Part shown: one piece after another, positions 21,646 through 35,070 of the stretch
Numbering within the stretch: position 1 is the first letter of the stretch
Layout: every line of letters begins with the position of its first letter
Assembly (NCBI GenBank): GCA_963170055.1
Contig: CAUJGJ010000318.1
Coordinates: 195,701-238,200, forward strand
Source: Halisarca cf. caerulea
Taxonomy: Eukaryota > Porifera > Demospongiae > Chondrillida > Halisarcidae
Direction of reading: 5' to 3'
Length of the DNA: 42,500 bases
The notes under the pieces: model-generated
Seen by the model: the letters and a program-made list of their open reading frames with translations, nothing else
Database searches by the model: none
Told to the model about the DNA's origin: nothing
Made by a program: the position numbers and the translations under genes

Positions 21646-21816
21646 CAGTGGAAACTGGTTAACACAAAGTCGCTTAACAAGAATTATTGCTTAACAAGAA
21701 CAGTTTCTGTGAACCAACTGTATATACAAAGTACTATCTTCATACTTTTAACAAGAAATACTTTTAACAAGAACTAAATCTCAGTGCACCCTGGGTTTCT
21801 CGTTAACCAGTTTCCA

Positions 21817-21819
<3 letters not shown>
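21646..21819. mobile_element. TA-flanked MITE with GTTAACCAGTTTCC ends
   Basis: Ends CAGTGGAAACTGGTTAAC and GTTAACCAGTTTCCACTG are perfect inverted repeats of 18 bp, with TA on both sides. 174 bp. The body repeats TTAACAAGAA four or more times. Confidence 0.9.

Positions 21820-21821
<2 letters not shown>

Positions 21822-21900
<79 letters not shown>
21822..21900. repeat. (TA)n microsatellite
   Basis: About 39 TA units, starting at the right TA of the preceding MITE. Confidence 0.95.
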
Positions 21901-21902
<2 letters not shown>

Positions 21903-22960
21903 CCAACTGAAACCAGCTAATAAGTCAGTACACATCAATCACTCGTCAGTCGCCAATGCGATCAAATAAACAATTGTTTCTAGATGCCCTACTCCACCTA
22001 CTTCACTGCCAAGTAGCACCCCCATTGACCACATCGTTTGCACCTATACTCAACAACTAATGAAACTCGCCACTACCTCTGAATATGCCAAATTAATACC
22101 AATTTCAAAAGACAACAATAAGAAATTCCACAAAAAGCACACCAATAACCTTATTCCTTGGTTTGATGATGATTGTAAGAAGAAAAAGAAGTTAAAAACA
22201 AACTTGCAGCCTGGAGATGTAATTCTGGAAACAAATCACTACACAAAGAATACTATGATTACAGAGCTTCATGGGAAAGGCTGATCAAAAAGAAAAAGGG
22301 AATTGCCTATGCTTAGTTGAATTAAACCATCACATGCATCCACACTATGCAAGAATCCAAAACAATTTTGGAAATTGTTCAAAAGCAATCAGACTACTTC
22401 TAATAGCAACAACGATATCGCAAATGATCAACGGGAAAAGCTAGTACTTTAGGACGTTGAACTCTGCAAATGATTCCACAACAGACAAAATCCTGCACAA
22501 CTCTTTAACAAATGACCAAGGATCTGCCTACAACACAGAATCAGACATTAGTATAGATGAAACAAGAACAGCAATCAGGGACTTGAAAGACATGATATCT
22601 CCAGGCCCTGACTCTATTACGAATGAAGTTATTAAATTATTACCTTAACTCTGGCTAGTTGGCCTCCAATCGATTTTTAACCATATCTTGCATAATTTTG
22701 ACTACCCTTTCCCTTGGGCTGCATCCATTATCCAGCCAATGCATAAATTGAGTGATAAAAACAATCCATCAAATGATCAAGGATTATCCCTTTAAGTTAT
22801 TAGTTGCCTTGCCAATGGAAAATTGTTCACTAGCATCAATTTGGTAATAGACTAAGAGCTTGGGCCGAAGATTGCAATGCTATCCCTAAAGAGCAATTTG
22901 GTTTTCAAAAAGGTAAGCATACTATTGATGCAATTTTGTTAGTACATAACTCGGTCATCA
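21903..22960 (+). pseudogene. Decayed LINE fragment (linker and N-terminal RT)
   Basis: Broken + frames: 22060-22284 contains NNLIPWFDDDCKKKKK, typical of the segment between endonuclease and RT. 22457-22648 contains ISIDETRTAIRDL and SPGPDSITNEVIKLLP. Following frames give FPWAASIIQPMHK, then EQFGFQKGKHTIDAILLVHN. This is RT up to about motif 2a. Motifs A-C are missing. It differs from the other LINEs in the window; clade not assigned. Confidence 0.75.
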
Positions 22961-22964
22961 GGCT

Positions 22965-23640
22965 GGCTGTCAGATCTCGAATATGGTTATGCAGAATGGA
23001 AGGTATAAGGCTCCCTTTGGACATGACGGAGCATGACTAACACTGTTGAGCATTCCACAAAGGCAATGTGATGACGTTCGGGGTATTTACTATCCAGGGC
23101 ATCCCTAAATTCTTGCTTGTGGAGATGAAAGCCATGTTCCGTGATGGGCAAGGTATACAGCCAGGATGATGCTCCTTTCTCACTTGCCAGTTATATGGCA
23201 GCTTATTAAGATTTTGATAGCTGAGAATGTATGGCATCATCATGAGCAAGTTGCAATTGGCGGTTACTTTGACGGGCCGCAATTTTCTCTTCCCTTTGGT
23301 GAGACTGTGATTCCAACAGACCTGATGCATCTTGCTGAAGAATCAAAGATATCTTTTGTTGGTATTATCAAGCCCTTTTCTCCATGTCTTACTGGCAGGG
23401 CCATTGTATAGTTCCTGTTCTGAGTCGCTGAATGCCTGTCGTCCTGTCAACGCAGTGAGAAAATTGAAGCGGATTGTATCCTCAAGAGGCTGAAATACAT
23501 CTCTAGTGCCTAGAATGGCTTGCATGATGAAGGTCCATCTGCTTGTTAGTCCATGTGTAAAAGCAGCATAAGCTGCCTAAGACTGGGTTTGTGCAATATC
23601 CGCTAGTGCCTCGAGGATCCACCTGTCTGGCCCATTGTTC
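22965..23640 (-). pseudogene. C-terminal fragment of an RT/restriction-like-endonuclease element (second family)
   Basis: Minus-strand frames read AAYAAFTHGLTSRWTF, FQPLEDTIRFNFLTALTG and AFSDSEQELY, then (other frames) [19 protein letters not shown] and [11 protein letters not shown]. This order matches a group of invertebrate RT proteins I know by the motifs AFTHGL-KWT, LxPLEDxIR, ALTG, HGFxLHKxEFRDA and HALSCPKGG. It is broken by stops and frameshifts, with the RT core itself absent. The family name is not certain. Confidence 0.65.
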
Positions 23641-23759
23641 AACCTTGTCCTGTACAAATTCCAAAAGAAAACTGTCCAGGCCAACTCCACCACCACTTAT
23701 ACTATACTACTTATAAGTACTTGTCTTATCTACGCAAGACTAGGCGAATGCGTACGTAC

Positions 23760-24512
23760 ACAGGGCTACTCATTGGATAATCGACGACTTCAACGCTCTT
23801 TGCATGTTCGAGCTTTACTTCCAAATAGGGACATTAATTTTAGTCAACTTTCTCTATTTTCTTTCTTAAAAGATTTCATTGTGTTCCTTCTCAACAGCTG
23901 TGAAAACCTTCTTTGACAGCCTTTATTTGAGTAACTGCACTTTACATGAAAAAGTGCATGAACAAGGGTGTATTAAAACCATTTTAAAATGGTTAAATGA
24001 TGTAGGATTGACACAGAACCGCGCAAAAAGATTTTACCTAAAGCATTACCCAAAAACTCTTGGAACAAGGGTAATTTGTAGAACAGGCACAGGGATAGGT
24101 GGGCAAAGGGCAAGATGGGCATAGGGCTAGACGAGCATAGGGCTATGCATACACCAGGCTAGACGGGTATAGGGCTAGACAGAGTTTAGTTGGAATGAGT
24201 GCATACTGCAAATTTCTACATCACGCAAATATGTATATGCTAGGGAATGTAGGAAATTGCACAGTGTGCAGTCAGTTCAGCTAAAGTTTGTCTAGCCCTG
24301 TACCCGTCTAACCTCATGCATGTATAGCCCTATTCTCGTCTAGCCCTATATACCTGTCTTGCCTTTGCCCACCTAGCCCTGTGCCTGTTTTACAACTTAC
24401 CCTTGTTTCAATTAAGTGTTAAGGGAGGATTGTTTTTGGTAAAACCTTTTTGCATGCTTCTGTGTCAATCCTATATCCTTCAACCATATTGAAATGGTCT
24501 TTATACACCCTT
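23760..24512. repeat. Foldback element copy E with its upstream unit
   Basis: TGTGTTCCTTCTCAACAGC (23879) to AACAAGGGTGTATTAAAACC matches the 3' part of the 1576/2244 units. The foldback itself (about 23953-24512) has both arms: CCATTTTAAAATGG then GATGTAGGATTGACACAG on the left, and GTGTCAATCCTATATCC on the right. The centre is ACGCAAATATGTATATGC. Arms are about 265 bp and include CTAGACGxGTATAGGG blocks as in copy D. Confidence 0.75.
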
Positions 24513-24714
24513 ATAATATAATTATCAAAGACTCCGACTGAGGTTCCTTTGTATAATCTGTGAAAATTCTTGCTGAGCTTGTTAAGCATACTGTATGTGG
24601 TATATTACACCTCATAATACCTAATAATGTAGTAAAGTTGTTATGAATAGCTATCAATTTTATACTAGATCACTACGTACTGCATTCTTTATCTCATTTT
24701 TACATCTGATTCAG

Positions 24715-24810
24715 CTATATGTGCACCATACTGTGAAAATGGAGGCACCTGTACCGCTCCCAACAGTTGCACTTGCACTTCTAAGTGGACAGGAACATCG
24801 TGCACAACAC
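24715..24810 (+). CDS. Exon 4: EGF module 1
   Basis: Acceptor GATTCAG, donor GTGAGT, phase 1-1, 96 bp. It encodes ICAPYCENGGTCTAPNSC then TCTSKWTGTSCTT: six cysteines in the short C-x3-C-x4-C-x5-C-x-C-x8-C spacing of teneurin/MEGF-type EGF repeats. A small perfect hairpin starts 13 bases after the exon (24823-24854). Confidence 0.9.
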
Positions 24811-25379
24811 GTGAGTTACTTCATTATGATGTAAAGATATTTTTACATCATAATAGTGGGTACTATCGCATTGTGCATGTATGTACACAACATTTAATTT
24901 ATCAATTTCAGGTTCAACCTTACTAAAATTTTTTACTTGCTAATCGATATACATTTCGATAAAATCTACTTCTGAATCAACGCGATGGGGAACAATTGTG
25001 TGCAATGCCATAGAAACACAGTCAGCAAATAAAATTTAATGTACTTAGAAATGGAAGAATGATCGATCCATTCATATGGCCGCATGCAGATTAGGATGGG
25101 AAAATTATTGCAATAACTACACCGGTAATTTAATGGTAAAGTGTACTGACCATGATAGTCTGAGATGGAACTTCACTGTTTAAGCCAATGTGCTATAAGG
25201 CCTTTTCTGGGAATTCCACCCTTAAGCTTCATCAGTAGCACTGGGCTGTAGCACAATCATTAACTCCTTGGAAACCTCCCATCATGGGATTGGTCAAGTA
25301 GAATCCAAAACCACTGGATGGTATTAAATGGGCATTATCACCGAACGCCTACACTAACACCAAGTACTGCCGGTTATTG

Positions 25380-25490
25380 GTATTGAAAAGGGATTGTTAG
25401 TTGTTAATTTGACCTAACTTTGGGAAAGTTTCATTTTCCAAAGCTAGGTCAAATTAACATCTAACAACCCCATTTTGATACTGGTAATTA
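25380..25490. repeat. Short hairpin element
   Basis: ATTGTTAGTTGTTAATTTGA continuing into CCTAACTTTGGGAAA pairs with TTCCAAAGCTAGGTCAAATT continuing into AACATCTAACAACC. The arms are about 50 bp, with a GTTTCATT loop. It ends 25 bp before exon 5, so it presses on the acceptor region. Confidence 0.75.
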
Positions 25491-25515
25491 AAATTAGCTT
25501 TTTCCTCCTCCACAG

Positions 25516-25611
25516 CTGTTTGTTTCAATCCTTGCCAGAATGGTGGAACATGTACAGTACCAAACACCTGTACTTGTACATCAAATTGGACAGGTGATAC
25601 ATGCACAACAG
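25516..25611 (+). CDS. Exon 5: EGF module 2
   Basis: Acceptor CTCCACAG, donor GTATGC, phase 1-1, 96 bp. It encodes [18 protein letters not shown] then [13 protein letters not shown] with all six cysteines. Length and spacing are identical to exon 4, as expected for tandem exon duplication. A 260-bp (TG)n tract begins 60 bp downstream. Confidence 0.92.
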
Positions 25612-25670
25612 GTATGCTTTGGCTGTATATATTATTTATGCTTTATTAGACTAAGTATGTGTGTGCTGCA

Positions 25671-25934
<264 letters not shown>

Positions 25935-26223
25935 TTTATACTTAGAAACCTACTATATATTTCAGGCAAATTAATACTTCAGAATCTCTATATTATTTGT
26001 GATCATACATCATTGGAGAACATTCCAAAGAATGTGCTGTAAACCAACTTACTACAATAACTGATTCATTTAATTTCAGAAACACAACTTTACTTCCAAG
26101 AATTCATCAAAATCCAGCAATTCAAGTCCAGAAACATATGCTATAATGATACATAAGCAATCATACGTCATAAACATTAAAGGTTGTTCTTATTACCATG
26201 ATGGTTCCAGCCAGCAGCTGCAA

Positions 26224-26866
<643 letters not shown>

Positions 26867-27041
26867 TTCTTGGTTAACTTTTAGCCTTACATATAACTAT
26901 ATAACTTATATCCTTTGTAGTTGTTTAGCACTAAGTCTTAATATTCATTCAATAATGCAAACTTAAAAGGGAAATGCTAGTCTTTGTTATGATATTATCT
27001 CATCTCATTTTGTTTATTATCACCATTTCACACATTTCCAG

Positions 27042-27140
27042 CTGTATGCACTCCTCCCTGTCAAAATGGAGGAACATGTTCCTCTCCTGGTGTATGCAGT
27101 TGTGACATGACACGGTGGACGGGAAGCAGATGTCAACAAG
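27042..27140 (+). CDS. Exon 6: EGF module 3
   Basis: Acceptor TTTCCAG, donor GTATAT, phase 1-1, 99 bp. It encodes [18 protein letters not shown] then SCDMTRWTGSRCQQ, six cysteines, one residue longer than modules 1-2. A perfect 11-bp hairpin (27152-27180) begins 11 bases past the exon. Confidence 0.92.
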
Positions 27141-27429
27141 GTATATGCAAATCTGCCATGTGCCTATACCACATGGCAGACACATAACATTGTTAATTAT
27201 TTAACCATTTGGCCATTAAATCAAGTTTTAGAATTAATAGATTTTTGTAATCATATTATGGTAGAGCAGATATAAATTCATGTAAAAGGACCTATATATA
27301 CCTATTAGTAAGGCACACTGCATTGATCACTTCAATTTGAATTTGAATCCAAGAACATATCCCCAACCACCCACACTTGCGCACACACCTGCCCCATACA
27401 TACGTACATACATACACACCTACGCACAC

Positions 27430-30400
27430 ACCTTGAACCTTGAACCTTGAAGCCGGCCATATTAGGTTACCATGATAGGCGGGCCCTTGGGTTGTACTCC
27501 TGGGCACTTGGTAAATTTCTGTTCTGGCAAAATTGTTGATGCCTGGTACGGTCTCTTAATTGGTCTTCTAAACATTCTTCCATGCACACCCATGCAAGTA
27601 ACCTCCATTACGTGGCATGTTTGCTGCAAATCTGTTCTCTCCACGTTTAGCTGCTGCCTTATCAATTCCTTCTTGACAAAGAGTGAACCACCCTTTCCTA
27701 TCTTGGCATTTATTGTACCAGGATTCCTTGGCATCTAACAACTTCAAGTCCTGACTGACGTTATCTCTCCATCTTTTCCTTGTTCCATGGGTTGGCCTAG
27801 TCTTCCTCAGTTCCCCAAACATCATCTGATTTGGGAGGTGACCCTCATCCATTCCTACCACATGACCTAACCACTTTAGGTGCTTTTCCATTATGATATC
27901 TGTGATGGTACCGGTCCAAGGCATGCAAAGCCTTTCAGCGAGTTCCTGTGTTGTTAGTCTCTCCTGCCATTGCTGGTGTCTGGTCATTCCTAATATGGCT
28001 CACACACAATGATTGTTGAAGATGTTTAGCCTTCTGGTGTGTTGGGCTTTCAGTACCCAAGTTTCGGAGCCTTATAACAGCACTGCCAAAACCGCTGCTT
28101 TGTAAACGGATCTCTTTAAGGGGGATCTCCTTGAGGGGACCCATTTTCAACAACTCCAACTTGTCTGTGGCTACTAAGTTAGTAGCCACAGACAAGTTGG
28201 AGTTGTTGAAAATGGGTCCCCTCAAGGACCCAAAAGCCCTATAAGCCTTTTCAATCCTCCCGGTAATATCAGACATGGCATCTCCATCACTTGATAGGTT
28301 ATTAGACCCCAAGTACGTAAAACAACCCACCATTTCAATTTCTCCTCCTTGCAGCAACATGAACTGAAGACATATATATCCCTGCCACAAACTTCTCTCC
28401 CCATTACAATACCTTTAGTATTTTGAGTGCTTACGGTCAGGCCCCACTTCCTTGCCACATCAATAAACTTCCTAGCTGTTGTCTCAAAGTCTCTGCATGA
28501 AGGGGAATCACATCAGCCACATCATCAGCAAACTGTGTCTCAGTCACTCTCACCACTGTTAAGTTTGACTTTGCAGTTCTGTCCCCCACCAACTTCCTTC
28601 TATGCTTGTACAGTAGATCAATTCCAGCCTCTGTACACTCCTCTCACCAATTTGCCAACATAACACAGAAGTAAATTGTTGAATAGGGTAGGCGTCAACG
28701 TACATCCTTGTCTAAGACCATTCTTCACCTCAACTGCATCAGACAGTTCTGAACCCACTCTGACCTTAGCTTTCATATCTTGAAGAAATGACCAGATAAT
28801 GTTGAGCATTGTTGTGAGTACACCACTCTTCTCTAGCACTCTCCATAAAGCTCGTCAGGTCATGAAGTCATAGGCCTTCTTTAGATCAACAAAGAGGACA
28901 AAGAGTGTATCTCTGTGTTCAATTGCCTTTTCCATCAGTTGCCATGAAACAAAAATCCTGTCTACACATCCTCGTCCCTTTTGGAAGCCACACTGAGATT
29001 CTGGAAGGGTATCTTCTGCAATAGTCTGTAGTTGTTCTTGAAAATTAATGATTCTGGCAAATATCTTCTCAACAATATCAAGGCTGAAGCAGACTTATAC
29101 CCCTCCAGTTGTCACATAGCTGGAGGTTTCCAATCTTTGGAATAGGGACAACTACTGCATCTTTCCATTCACTAACTACTTTACCCTCTCTCCATTCATC
29201 CTGTATCAGCACCAATAGTCTGTCTAAAAGCTGTGTACCACCACATCTGATCAGCTCAGGTAGAATACCAGTTTTACCCCCAGCTTTGTCATTCTTCAGT
29301 TTGGAGAGTGCACTTTCGAACTAGGGATTATGTCTAGTTCTTAGACTACAAAAGGTGGAAGAGTATTTATTTCTTCTAGGACTTCCTCTTTGAATTCACT
29401 CTCCACATTAAGGAGTCTACGGAAGTGTTTATGCCACCTGGCCAATACTTCTATTGGATTTTGTGTTAGTTCACTATTGCTCTTCATGACTGCTTGGGGC
29501 CTGGTTGACTTGCGGCCTGTATGTGCTCGTTGTAGCCTTTTAATACACTTCCACCTGCATGGTTCTACCATCTTTTGCAGCTTCTTCCCCTTGTGTTACC
29601 ACTCGACATATCCATTCCTCCTTTGCTTTAACTATTGCTTTCTTCACAATTATTAATGTTTCCTGAATGTATTTTTCTTATAGCTTGGGTATGCATCATG
29701 GGCTTCATTTTAGCTGCAATCAAAGGTGTCAAGACTTCTGCATTTTCTTTGAACCACTCTGGCTGTTTACTTCTTCCTCGGCCTACAGTTTCCTCTGCTG
29801 CTGTGATAATGGAGGACTTTACAATGTCCCAGTTCTCCTCTATGGATGTCTCCAAGGAGTGTATGTTGGTCTGAAGTTTGTCCTCAAGGCTTTTCACATA
29901 TTCATCTCTCCTGGGCTGTTTATACAGTTCATGGACAGCAAATGGCACTGACTTCTTGTCCCTTGAGCTGCTAGCTTGCAGTAGTGATATCCTAAGTTTG
30001 GCTCTGACCATCTTGTGGTCTGTCCAGCAGTTTGCTCCCCTCATTACCTTAGTATCTGTACAGCATGCTCTCTTTAATTGTTGCCTTCATCATTATCATG
30101 CAGGTCAATCATGTGCTCCTTCTTAGTAGCTGCATGGGTACATCCATGTGCCAAAAAATATTATGTCCTTCTTTTGAAACCAGGTGTTCATCACTGTTAG
30201 CTCATTTGCTGCACAGAACTGCAGGAGCTCCTCCCCTGCCAGGTTCCTTTCATCTATCCCATGCTTCCCTATGACACCATGCCACAAATCGTCACCTGTC
30301 TTCAACACTCCCACTCTAGCATTAAAGTCTCCTAAAATCACAAGGATGTCATTTTGTGGTATCTGGCCTAGATTGTCTTGTAATTCTGCATAGAACTGAG

Positions 30401-31010
30401 CCTCATAACGCTTGGAGGGGCTCTAGCAGTAGGGGCATAAGCACTCACTATCGTCAGGAATAATATATCAAATGTCTCCCTAGAACCTCCATACCTCCGT
30501 TGTCCCTTGCGAAACCATTTTAATCTTGCTGTGGCAAGCCTTGAACTAACTGCCTTCTGCATTTCCCCTGTGTTTCTCTAAGCTACTGTAGCCTTAATTG
30601 GCATCCAGCAAACCCCCCACACCTTCATTACGCGTTGCATCTTCCCCATTTGCCGGGAGAGATCTACCAGAGTGTAGGAATGTAAAGCCTTCTGCTGCTG
30701 GCCAAACATCCTTCCCAAACCACTTTGTCTCCTGCATTTCAGCCACTGATATTCCATAGTGTTTAACTTCTCCTACCAAAAGATCAAGTTTCCTGTCTAC
30801 TGTGTATAGCTCCCACCCCCTACCGATGCCTGCCTTTTTCCTGCAGATTCGTGCATTCCCAGAGTTCTTAACCAAGGTTTGAACATTCCATGAGCATACA
30901 ACCAGGTTTCTACGACCCTTCCCGTATTTTTGTTTGTGCATCTCCAAGATGCCAATGAAATTTACCAATCTCTCGTGCAAGATAGATAACTTTCTTGGTG
31001 TGCAAAACCA
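27430..31010 (-). pseudogene. Near full-length APE-type LINE, antisense, broken
   Basis: Read on the minus strand from about 31000: RRNLVVCSWNVQTL (endonuclease motif I), VAEMQETKWFG, TIVSAYAPT, then MILGDFNARVG and TDHKMVRAKLRISL, which together make the APE endonuclease. RT pieces follow: ALARWHKHFRRLLNVESEF-like linker and GLRQGCTLTPTLFN (motif B), and the tail has LKWLGHVVGMDEGHLPNQ. Frames change repeatedly. It ends in repeats of the CCTTGAA unit (27430-27452), a short-repeat 3' tail. A 99-bp perfect palindrome at 28129-28227 interrupts the C-terminal part. The SxNVxTL and H-V-x-x-M-D-E motifs suggest an RTE-like relative, but I do not assign the clade. Confidence 0.85.
28129..28227. repeat. 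Perfect 99-bp palindrome (49-bp arms, 1-base centre)
   Basis: Bases 28129-28177 are the exact reverse complement of 28179-28227. It lies inside the LINE, where the coding sequence (FNNSNLSVAT) runs into its own inverted copy, so a local inverted duplication occurred after insertion. Confidence 0.9.
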
Positions 31011-31133
31011 AGGTAAGTTGAACCACTGTCAGTATCGTGACTACTCCACACGAAAACTGTCAGCGGGTGTCAAGTTTAGCAGCAAGTTACGTTACCAGGT
31101 TCATCACGGGGGGGTACTTGACATGAACATGAC

Positions 31134-31339
<206 letters not shown>

Positions 31340-31344
31340 GACAT

Positions 31345-33990
31345 CTTCACCACACCTGTTATGGGATAGCTTGCGGCCGTCTTTCTAGATACCACACCAT
31401 ACTAGATTCTGTTGGGCAAAGTCATTATAGTAACACTTCTGACCACCTACCGATCATACACCATCAACATGAGCACAGACCAGTAACTACTTCGGGAGCT
31501 GTGAGTCAGACATCTTGGATATGTGGCCAAGAAAATGTAGGTGACACAAGTAGTGTACAGAGGAGAGACATTGCAGGTGGGCCAGTTTGTGGATGGTGGT
31601 GTTACGTTATATATCCCAGACAGTATGCCCAAGATGATCTGCAAACAGTGCACCGTGAAGTTCAGCAGTCAGTGGACATGAGACTCTAATAGCACAACAC
31701 TCTCTGTACCATACAGCAGTGTGAGGAGAACATGGGAATGTATAAGATGTGTATATAGATATAGCTTGGTTTGGGTCCTGCATGATTTTCTTCTGATACC
31801 ATAGGATGTGAATGAGACTGCCAACTTTCAAGAGGCATTGCAGATTCTGGAGTTGATCTGTTTCACAATAGTCCTGTACAATCCTTCCTATATATTGAAA
31901 GCTGGTGATGGACTCAACCGGGGGTTGGTTAGAGGGAAAAATGGATGGGCTCTAGCTAAGGGAAGAAGTTGGATGGAAGAACTGCCAGTCAGGCAGATCA
32001 AAATTACAGCAGTTGGTGGACAAGTTGGTGAACATGGCCTCTAAGGTATCCCAATAGTCTGCAAGACTAGGCCATGTCATATGGGAACTCCAAGTCATGA
32101 CAAGTGTCTCCATTTGGAGTTTCTTATGGTTCCCAACAAGCTGAGCATGAAGGAGATAGGCAATCCCAACACCTCTGTTCTGTATTTCAATGGCTATCCA
32201 AGGACATACGGATGACAGTGTTGAAGTAGAGATTGAACAAAGTTGGTGCCAGGATACACCTTTGACGTATTCCACGGGTCACATTGAACCCCTCTGATAC
32301 CTTCCCATATGCTCTCACAGCTGTCCTTAAGCCTTCACGCACAGCTTGATTGACTGTAAGCAGTTTGGCAGGGAGCCTGTAAGATGACTGAGGATGGACC
32401 AAAGGGCTTCTCAGTTGATAGTGTCATAGGTATTTATTAAGTCATCAAAACAGATGTACAAAGGGCAATGGAATTCCTTGCCTTCTCCAACAATGTGTGA
32501 GGAGGGGGAGGGAGGGTAACAACTGGTCAGCACATCCTCGTCCATTGTGAAAGCCGCATTGAAGCTAGGACTTCAGCTTTCAGCTTTAGTCTGTTAAGGA
32601 TGGCTTGGGTGAAGACTTTGCTGGGGATACTGAATTGGATAATGCCATGCATGATACTTGCTGTAGATGCCCTTATTGTGAAGTGGGATGAGAAGTTGGT
32701 TCCTTAAATCTGGCATAACACCATCTGGCATGCCCTTGGCATGCCAGATGGTGTTATGCAGTGACTTCAACCACTTCACAGACACAGCATCACTGAGCTT
32801 GATTATCCCAGCTGTGATTTCATCCAATCTGGGGGCTCTACCACTCTTCAGATGCTTGGGAAAAGGCAGCAGTGCTCTTCTTCTTAGACAAGTTATGTAA
32901 CTCATCTATCACTCAGTCAGTATCCCGTGACGAAGAGACCTCAGGCAACATCATATTCATGTTCTAAATGGCATCTTTGAAAGCATGCCAAGATAACTCG
33001 ATGGAATCGTCATGGTTAGATTTTGCAAGGAAATCAGACAGAGAGGATTGAAACATACACCTAATGTCAGTGGGAACGTTAGTAGTCTGACAATGAGGCA
33101 CAGTGGATTGACGATGTTCGATTTGATCTTGAAGCGCAAGGTGGAGACATCTAACTCATGGTCAGAATCATAAAGTACAGATCCTGAAACAGACCCGTGT
33201 GTCAAGGATAGTATTATGACCAATGGAAGCGTCAAATCACTAGGATGTAGTCAATGATGTAATGAGATACTAAGCGATGGCGGCCATTGCAAAACCAGGT
33301 TGTTTTGTGGATGGGCTTGCATGTGCTTGATCAAAATTAATGTTGGTGATGAGAATTAAGCTGGTTGTTGATGCAGAAATCTAGTAGTTTCTTACCATTT
33401 TCATTGCAAACACCCGTGCCATGTGGACCAATAACAGACCTCCATAACTGGACATCTGAGCCAATACAAGCATTGAAGTCTCCCTTGTACTACAAGCATG
33501 TCCATGGGGGCACATCAGAGATCACAGACTGAAACTCAGCGTAGAAGGCATCAGAAAGAACATACTCCCAGTGCATGCAGTGTTAGAGCTGGGGTTGGTT
33601 GGGACATATAATTATACTGATGACAATAACAGTATATTATGTAGGATAGGTGACACTTACTTGAGATGAATATGGATGAATAATATTATGCTACCATGCA
33701 GCAGTTTCCCAAGAGAAGCAATCAAAAGGACTCAAGGCAAAGGCCACACTATTACCATTGGAGAAACCACAATGAACGGTGGTAGTAAAACGAATTTTGG
33801 TATAATCCTGTAATCTGACCAATGTGTTTCAGAGAGGGCTAGGAGTGCTATCTTCTTCTGTTCATTGTGCCAATAGTGGTAAGCAATTGTGCACTCTGAT
33901 CACTGAGTGATTCAAGAGTGCAAATGTTCCAACGAGCAATTCTTGTTTTGGGCTTGGCGTGAAAAAAAAGAAATTCATGAAACTTCTGGT
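31345..33990 (-). pseudogene. Second antisense APE-type LINE, broken
   Basis: On the minus strand from about 33950: RIARWNICTLESL (endonuclease motif I), then DFNA near 33480 and GKKLLDFCI-like text near 33395. RT pieces: PKHLKSGRAPRLDEITAGII (32800s) and GIRQRCILAPTLFNLYFN (32280s). The tail near 31560 reads LHFLGHISKMSDSQLP and GGQK. Motif B has Arg in place of the usual Gly (RQRC for RQGC). The sequence differs enough from the 27430-31010 copy to be another family. A 45-bp perfect palindrome sits at 32714-32758. Confidence 0.8.
32714..32758. repeat. Perfect 21-bp-arm palindrome in the second LINE
   Basis: Arms 32714-32734 and 32738-32758 are exact complements with a 3-base spacer, inside coding sequence of the RT (GMPDGVMP region). 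Confidence 0.9.
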
Positions 33991-34146
33991 TTTTGCAGGC
34001 TGAATGATTTTAAATACCTTTGTCAGATGAACAAAGATCAGAATGGGAAGCCTACAATTGCATGGCAAGGAACCAGGGATCACCATGAGGAGATTGCAAG
34101 ACAGGATTCCCAGCCCCAACACATGTTTACATACATGCACACTCAT

Positions 34147-34275
<129 letters not shown>

Positions 34276-34297
34276 TTGTATGCAATGTGATATGTAG

Positions 34298-34453
<156 letters not shown>

Positions 34454-34669
34454 TAAACATGCATGTACACACATATGTGCATAGATATGCATAGTACTCA
34501 GTTTGCACTATATTACATCCTGAATGTACGTATATATGTTTGATATTTAATGTAATATAATTATAATAGAATAGCTATAATATCCTGGCTTATTATGTTG
34601 TCTAATACCATAATTATACCTCTGCCTGTAAGCAGCAACAAAATTTGTCATGTTGACTAATCATTTCAG

Positions 34670-34765
34670 CTGTCTGTGATCCACCTTGTGCCAATGGAGG
34701 TACTTGTACTGCTCCAAACACATGTTCCTGTACTCCACAGTGGACCGGAGATAATTGTATAACTG
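34670..34765 (+). CDS. Exon 8: EGF module 5
   Basis: Acceptor CATTTCAG, donor GTGAGT, phase 1-1, 96 bp. It encodes VCDPPCANGGTCTAPNTC then SCTPQWTGDNCIT. Very close to modules 1 and 2. Confidence 0.92.
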
Positions 34766-34947
34766 GTGAGTGTGATACCATTACATAAAATGTTTAATAT
34801 AAAGTATTATTTATCTAGTTAGCACTGTACTACACATATGCACACACACACACCACACATGCACACACGCATGCCACGCATGCATGCACGCACGCCATGC
34901 ACGCATACATGCATGCACACACACATACTTCCTGCTGCTCTTTTCAG

Positions 34948-35070
34948 ATATCAATGAGTGCAGTACTGGTGATCATAACTGCCAGCACCATTGTATCAAC
35001 ACACTTGGGTCCTTTAAATGTGGATGTAGACCAGGTTATGCACTACTACCAAATGGATACCAGTGCAGAG
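34948..35070 (+). CDS. Exon 9: calcium-binding EGF module 1
   Basis: Acceptor CTTTTCAG, donor GTAATT, phase 1-1, 123 bp. It starts D-I-N-E-C (the Asp codon is split with exon 8) and encodes [19 protein letters not shown] then [17 protein letters not shown]. The N-T-x-G-S-F segment and D-x-N-E-C start are the calcium-binding EGF signature; the consensus hydroxylation Asn is plausible at the INTLGSF turn. Confidence 0.93.
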
